From JBNLAN01 sp050302175 (GTDB lineage Bacteria > Pseudomonadota > Zetaproteobacteria > Mariprofundales > Mariprofundaceae): a stretch of DNA of 64,000 nucleotides. The position numbers and the translations under genes are program-made. How positions within the stretch are numbered: the first letter of the stretch is position 1; every line of letters starts with the position of its first letter. Where the stretch lies: the NCBI GenBank assembly GCA_050302175.1, contig JBNLAN010000018.1, positions 1 to 64,000 on the forward strand. Reading direction: 5' to 3'. Below, one piece after another: positions 60,850-64,000 of the stretch. The notes beneath the pieces are model-generated. The model had not been told where the DNA came from and made no database searches. It saw only the letters and a list, made by a program, of their open reading frames with translations.

Positions 60850-61329
60850 ATGACACGTATCTACGCCCAGGCGGGCCTGTTTGCTTCGCTGCTTGCGCTG
60901 GATCAGTGGACGAAGTGGCTGATTTTGCAACCGGACTTTAAACCGTTTGTGGTGATTGATGGCTTTTTCAACATGGTGAAGGCCTTTAATACTGGCGTGG
61001 CCTTTTCAATGTTTGATGATCTGCCGGAGAGCTGGCGCGTCTACGCACTGGTCGGAGCCACTTCGGTGATTGCCATCGTGGTGGCCGTGTGGTGGTGGCG
61101 CGAGCGGCATCAGCCGGGGAATATCACATGGCTGCTGGTGCTGATACTGGCAGGTGCTGCAGGCAATATCTGGGATCGTATTCAGCTTGGCTATGTGGTC
61201 GATTTTATTGAATGGTATGTGCGTATCGACGGTGTTGAGTATCGCTGGCCTGCCTTCAATGTGGCCGACTCCTGCATTTCGGTGGCTGTTGTTCTGTTGC
61301 TGGTAAGCAGCATTCGCAAAAGCCCTTAA
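60850..61329 (+). CDS. lspA: Lipoprotein signal peptidase
   Basis: LspA cleaves the signal peptide of prolipoproteins in the inner membrane. The 159-residue, four-TM protein has the catalytic Asp dyad in GNIWDRIQLGYVVDFIEWYV and FNVADSCISVAVVLL. It starts at ATG 60850, one base after the ileS stop. The window also carries a lipoprotein gene at 63395. Confidence 0.96.
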   Translation: MTRIYAQAGLFASLLALDQWTKWLILQPDFKPFVVIDGFFNMVKAFNTGVAFSMFDDLPESWRVYALVGATSVIAIVVAVWWWRERHQPGNITWLLVLILAGAAGNIWDRIQLGYVVDFIEWYVRIDGVEYRWPAFNVADSCISVAVVLLLVSSIRKSP

Positions 61330-61344
61330 AAGGTTTCCAATTTG

Positions 61345-62241
61345 ATGGTATCCCGCTTGTCGTGGGTCTGGTTCGCGCTGATATCCTCGGCCAGCTTTGC
61401 CGGAATGGGTGCTTGCGTGCGCATGGCGAGTGAAACACTGCCGCAATCCGAGGTGGTGTTTTTCCGTAACTTTATGGCGCTGCTGTTTCTGTTGCCGCTG
61501 ATGCTGCATCGCCGCGTCAGTTTCAAAACCGGGGTGTTCCCATTTCATCTGCTACGTTCGGTAACTGGTCTTGCGGCCATGTATCTCTATTTTTATGCGC
61601 TATATCATTTGCCGCTGGCCAGCGCCCTGCTCCTGAATTACACCTCACCCCTGTTCGTCGCCATGATTGCTATTGTGTGGTTGAAGGAGGGCTCGACGCG
61701 CACGCGCATGCTGGCGCTGATAATCGGTATGTTCGGGGTGGCGCTGCTATTCAATCCGGCTTCGGAAATTGCCTCTGTTGCGGGTGTGCTGGGCCTGCTC
61801 TCCGGCGCCTTTGCAGGGCTTGCCTTGGCGACAGTGAAAAAACTTTCCGCAACCGAGCCAGCGATTCGCACCGTAACCTGGTTTGCGCTGCTCTCAGGCC
61901 TGATCTCTTTTGTGCCGATGGCCTTCGAATTTCAATGGCCGGGGCTGTCAACATGGGGGTGGCTGCTGGCATTGGGATTACTTGCGAATATGGGGCAACT
62001 AGGCCTGACCATCGCCTACGGTAAAGCAGCAGCCACGCAGGTTTCGCCACTCGGTTATTCAAGCCTGGTGTTTGCCGGGGTGCTTGGGTTTGTCGTGTGG
62101 GGCGAATATCCCGATGCTATTGGCTTGATGGGAGCTGCTCTGGTGGTGTTTGCCGGGGTGCTGGTCGCAAGGGAGCGAAGCGGAACCGTGCTGGCGCCAC
62201 CATCTGCTGTGCCGGTTAAGAGACCGGAGGGGAAGGCATAG
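61345..62241 (+). CDS. DMT-superfamily (EamA) transporter
   Basis: The 298-residue protein has ten predicted TM helices arranged as two EamA repeats (start SWVWFALISSASFAGMGACV, second repeat beginning near VAGVLGLLSGAFAGLALATV), with ARASLGL-type conserved spots such as GEYPDAIGLMGAALVVFAG. The ATG at 61345 or TTG at 61342 starts it; AAAAGG lies upstream. The exported metabolite is unknown. Confidence 0.88.
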   Translation: MVSRLSWVWFALISSASFAGMGACVRMASETLPQSEVVFFRNFMALLFLLPLMLHRRVSFKTGVFPFHLLRSVTGLAAMYLYFYALYHLPLASALLLNYTSPLFVAMIAIVWLKEGSTRTRMLALIIGMFGVALLFNPASEIASVAGVLGLLSGAFAGLALATVKKLSATEPAIRTVTWFALLSGLISFVPMAFEFQWPGLSTWGWLLALGLLANMGQLGLTIAYGKAAATQVSPLGYSSLVFAGVLGFVVWGEYPDAIGLMGAALVVFAGVLVARERSGTVLAPPSAVPVKRPEGKA

Positions 62242-62292
62242 TGTCCTCTTTTCTGTTTTTTTGCATAAGATACAGCCTACGAAGGGGGAGTG

Positions 62293-62844
62293 ATGAATAA
62301 GGTAAAAACCATGTTATGCGTTCTTGTTATATCGCTGCTGATGTCTGTATCCGAGGACGCTCTCTCGGATGAGAGGGAGAACATCAGAGGCATCACCAGC
62401 GCTCATAATGATCTGCGTGCTGCGCTGAATCTTCCGGATTTGATATGGTCGGATAAGCTCGCAGCCGTGGCGCAGGAGTGGGCAACCCACCTCGCAAACA
62501 ACAAGGGATGCAAAATGCAGCATCGTCCCAGGCATGGCGAGAATTCGCGCCCTTTCGGGGAAAACATTTACTGGGCCAGTCCGTTAAACTGGTCGGATGG
62601 CAGAAAAGAGATTCAGGAAGTAGCTCCAACTACTGTTGTACAAAGCTGGGCAAGCGAAGTGGAAGACTATGATTACAACAGTAACAGTTGTCGAAAAGAA
62701 AAGGTATGCGGGCACTACACTCAGGTTGTGTGGAGAAACACTACGAAACTGGGGTGTGGGATGGCTATATGCTCGAATAAGAGTCAGATCTGGGTATGCA
62801 ATTATGACCCGCCAGGCAATCGCATCGGGTATAAACCTTATTAG
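62293..62844 (+). CDS. Secreted CAP/SCP (PR-1-like) protein
   Basis: The 183-residue protein has a signal peptide (MNKVKTMLCVLVISLLMSVS) and one CAP domain with both classic motifs, CGHYTQVVWRNTTKLGCGMA and VWVCNYDPPGN-like IWVCNYDPPGN, plus AHNDLRAALNLPDLIWSDKL and GENIYWASPLNW. The cysteines GCK, SCRKEKVC, LGCGMAICS and VCNY could form the disulfides seen in plant PR-1. CAP proteins bind sterols, lipids or glycans in eukaryotes; the bacterial role is unclear. It converges with rnhA, the ends overlapping by four bases. Confidence 0.88.
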   Translation: MNKVKTMLCVLVISLLMSVSEDALSDERENIRGITSAHNDLRAALNLPDLIWSDKLAAVAQEWATHLANNKGCKMQHRPRHGENSRPFGENIYWASPLNWSDGRKEIQEVAPTTVVQSWASEVEDYDYNSNSCRKEKVCGHYTQVVWRNTTKLGCGMAICSNKSQIWVCNYDPPGNRIGYKPY

Positions 62845-63281
62845 TTTTTCGGTATCCCTGCGCGGGCCAGCTCATCGGCGCGTTCATTTTCGGGGTGCCC
62901 GTTGTGTCCTTTGACCCACTGCCAGTTCACTTTGTGTTTTGCGGCCAGTGCATCAAGCTCCTGCCAGCGTTCAAGGTTCGATACCGGCTTTTTGCCCGCG
63001 GTTTTCCACCCTTTGGCTTTCCAGTTGTGAATCCACTCGTTCATTCCCTGCACAACATACTTCGAATCGGAGTGGATGGTGATATCGCATGGTTTGGTGA
63101 GCGCTTTGAGTGCTTCGATCGCGGCTTGTAATTCCATCTGCTGATTGGTGGTTTGCGCCTCGCCGCCGCACAGTTCCTTCTCATGCTTGCCCATACGCAG
63201 CAACACCCCCCAGCCGCCGGGGCCGGGATTGCCCGAGCAGGCGCCATCGGTAAAAGCGTGTACCACAGGTTTGTCTGACAT
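62841..63281 (-). CDS. rnhA: Ribonuclease HI
   Basis: RNase HI degrades RNA in RNA:DNA hybrids. The 146-residue protein has the four catalytic acids in FTDGACSGNPGPGGWG (Asp12), NQQMELQAAIEAL (Glu), IHSDSKYVVQGMNEW (Asp) and HPENERADELARAG (Asp), and the WQWVKGHNGHP segment. The basic handle region KGWKTAGKKPV is present. The start is ATG 63281. Confidence 0.96.
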   Translation of the reverse strand: MSDKPVVHAFTDGACSGNPGPGGWGVLLRMGKHEKELCGGEAQTTNQQMELQAAIEALKALTKPCDITIHSDSKYVVQGMNEWIHNWKAKGWKTAGKKPVSNLERWQELDALAAKHKVNWQWVKGHNGHPENERADELARAGIPKN

Positions 63282-63394
63282 GCGCGCATCGTAAGCAACT
63301 CCTGCATGAATGTCAGGTGGCGATTGAGTTCGGTCTTGTCACTGCTAGACTCATGCGAAGAGGCGATGCTGTGCGGGGCGGGAAGGAGTTGCGT

Positions 63395-64000
63395 ATGAGT
63401 CTCTTGGTCGCAAGAAATATTCGGTGGACTGCGTTGGTGCTGGGCTTGATTGGGGTGGTTTCAGGTTGCGCCAAATTCCAGCAGTTTGCCGAACTCTCCT
63501 CTGTAAAATTCTCGCTGGAGCGGGTTTCATCCGTTCGGCTGGCGGGAGTCGACATTATGGATCTGAGAACCGCACGCCAACTCAATATGCAGGATGCCGG
63601 CCGAATCAGCCGGAGCGTATTCCAAAAGCGATTGCCTCTGGAAATGACCCTGCATCTGCGCACGGAGAATCCGCTGGTCAATCAGGTGGCGGCCAGCCTT
63701 GTAAGTATGGAGTGGACCCTGCTGCTGGACGGCAAGGAGGCCATCAGCGGCAGTATGAACACAAGGGTGTCGCTGCCCGCAGGCCAGCCGCAGGACATTC
63801 CGCTCACGCTGGGGCTCGACCTTATCAAAACTTTTTCCGACAAGCGTGCCACGGAGCTGCTCGATATGGCGCTTGCCTATGCTGGGCGGGGAGGCGGTGT
63901 GCCAAAGGGAGTGGCGCTGCGCGTATTGCCCACGATTGATACCCCGATCGGACCGATTCGATATCCTTCGCCGATTACAGTCACTGTTCCTGAGAGCATG
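63395..64000 (+). CDS. LEA-type lipoprotein (3' end outside window)
   Basis: The 202 visible residues begin with a lipoprotein signal (MSLLVARNIRWTALVLGLIG) and a lipobox VSGC whose Cys is followed by AKFQQFAELSS. The rest looks like one LEA14/WHy-type beta-sandwich domain, with RVSSVRLAGVDIMDL and RLPLEMTLHLRTENPLVNQV. AAGGAG lies 6 nt upstream. The upstream 113 bases, divergent from rnhA, hold its promoter. LEA-type lipoproteins have been tied to desiccation or membrane stress but the role here is unknown. Confidence 0.8.
   Translation, partial: MSLLVARNIRWTALVLGLIGVVSGCAKFQQFAELSSVKFSLERVSSVRLAGVDIMDLRTARQLNMQDAGRISRSVFQKRLPLEMTLHLRTENPLVNQVAASLVSMEWTLLLDGKEAISGSMNTRVSLPAGQPQDIPLTLGLDLIKTFSDKRATELLDMALAYAGRGGGVPKGVALRVLPTIDTPIGPIRYPSPITVTVPESM

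Noticed and set aside
1..64000. CRISPR arrays, transposons, prophage genes and tRNAs
   Set aside because: I saw no regularly spaced repeats, transposase or phage genes, and no tRNA-like cloverleaf in the intergenic regions; tRNAscan would be the decisive check.

Overview
The window is chromosomal DNA from a moderately GC-rich Gram-negative bacterium, almost certainly a member of the Pseudomonadota. The evidence is outer-membrane proteins and lipoproteins, and conserved gene orders such as rpsU-yqeY-dnaG-rpoD, trpFBA-accD-folC, dprA-topA, zapA-RNA-fau and ribF-ileS-lspA. A complete sucrose synthesis and turnover operon, together with iron-related genes (a divergent FeoB, a FieF-like metal exporter and a ferredoxin-like small protein), makes a marine or brackish iron-oxidising Zetaproteobacterium (Mariprofundus-like) my best guess. 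That assignment is inference, not proof. I see no insertion sequence, prophage, CRISPR array, tRNA or rRNA, and no gene-free stretch longer than about 260 bases. Many genes appear to start with TTG or GTG.

Layout. 1-5146: a three-gene envelope-export operon (MMPL/RND permease, LolA-like periplasmic protein, outer-membrane barrel) divergent from a TetR regulator, with two matching palindromic operators between them. 5298-11976: a sucrose operon on the minus strand in the order sps-spp-frk-ams-galU. 12133-13355: a small outer-membrane protein and a b561-type cytochrome. 13380-16767: argD-argF-argG. 16820-19616: a DUF924 protein and three unknown membrane proteins. 19795-25337: trpF-trpB-trpA, a phosphodiesterase-type metallo-beta-lactamase-fold gene, accD and folC. 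25320-29800 (minus): feoB, a PolB-type exonuclease and murJ. 29924-34413: the macromolecular synthesis operon rpsU-yqeY-dnaG-rpoD. 34460-38868 (minus): acyl-CoA synthetase, response regulator, zapB-like, zapA, a candidate 6S RNA, fau and ymdB. 39062-49072: an NDUFA9-like oxidoreductase, plsY, a LysM protein, dprA, topA, rimI, ilvB, ilvN and a DUF2333 protein. 49080-51729 (minus): ampD and a Crp/Fnr regulator, a DUF2892 protein, then a sterol-desaturase-type hydroxylase and a small BFD-like protein. 51759-57966: a methyltransferase-like membrane protein, a metal exporter, an EF-hand protein (minus), thyA, a PAP2 protein, an unknown secreted protein, folA, a YjdF-like protein and ribF. 58062-64000: ileS, lspA, a DMT transporter, a PR-1-like CAP protein, rnhA (minus) and the start of a lipoprotein gene.

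How the parts work together. GalU makes UDP-glucose, SPS and SPP convert it with fructose-6-phosphate to sucrose, and amylosucrase and fructokinase recover the carbon, which fits sucrose as a compatible solute or carbon store. Tightly coupled overlaps (ATGA or TGATG) mark co-translated units in the export operon, sps/spp/frk, argD/argF, trpB/trpA, ilvB/ilvN, zapB/zapA, ampD/crp and the YjdF-like gene/ribF. Most of the rest is ordinary housekeeping. The least understood parts are the 1-5146 export system, the membrane-protein trio at 17464-19616, the hydroxylase plus BFD-like pair, and the two secreted-protein genes lying between thyA and folA.
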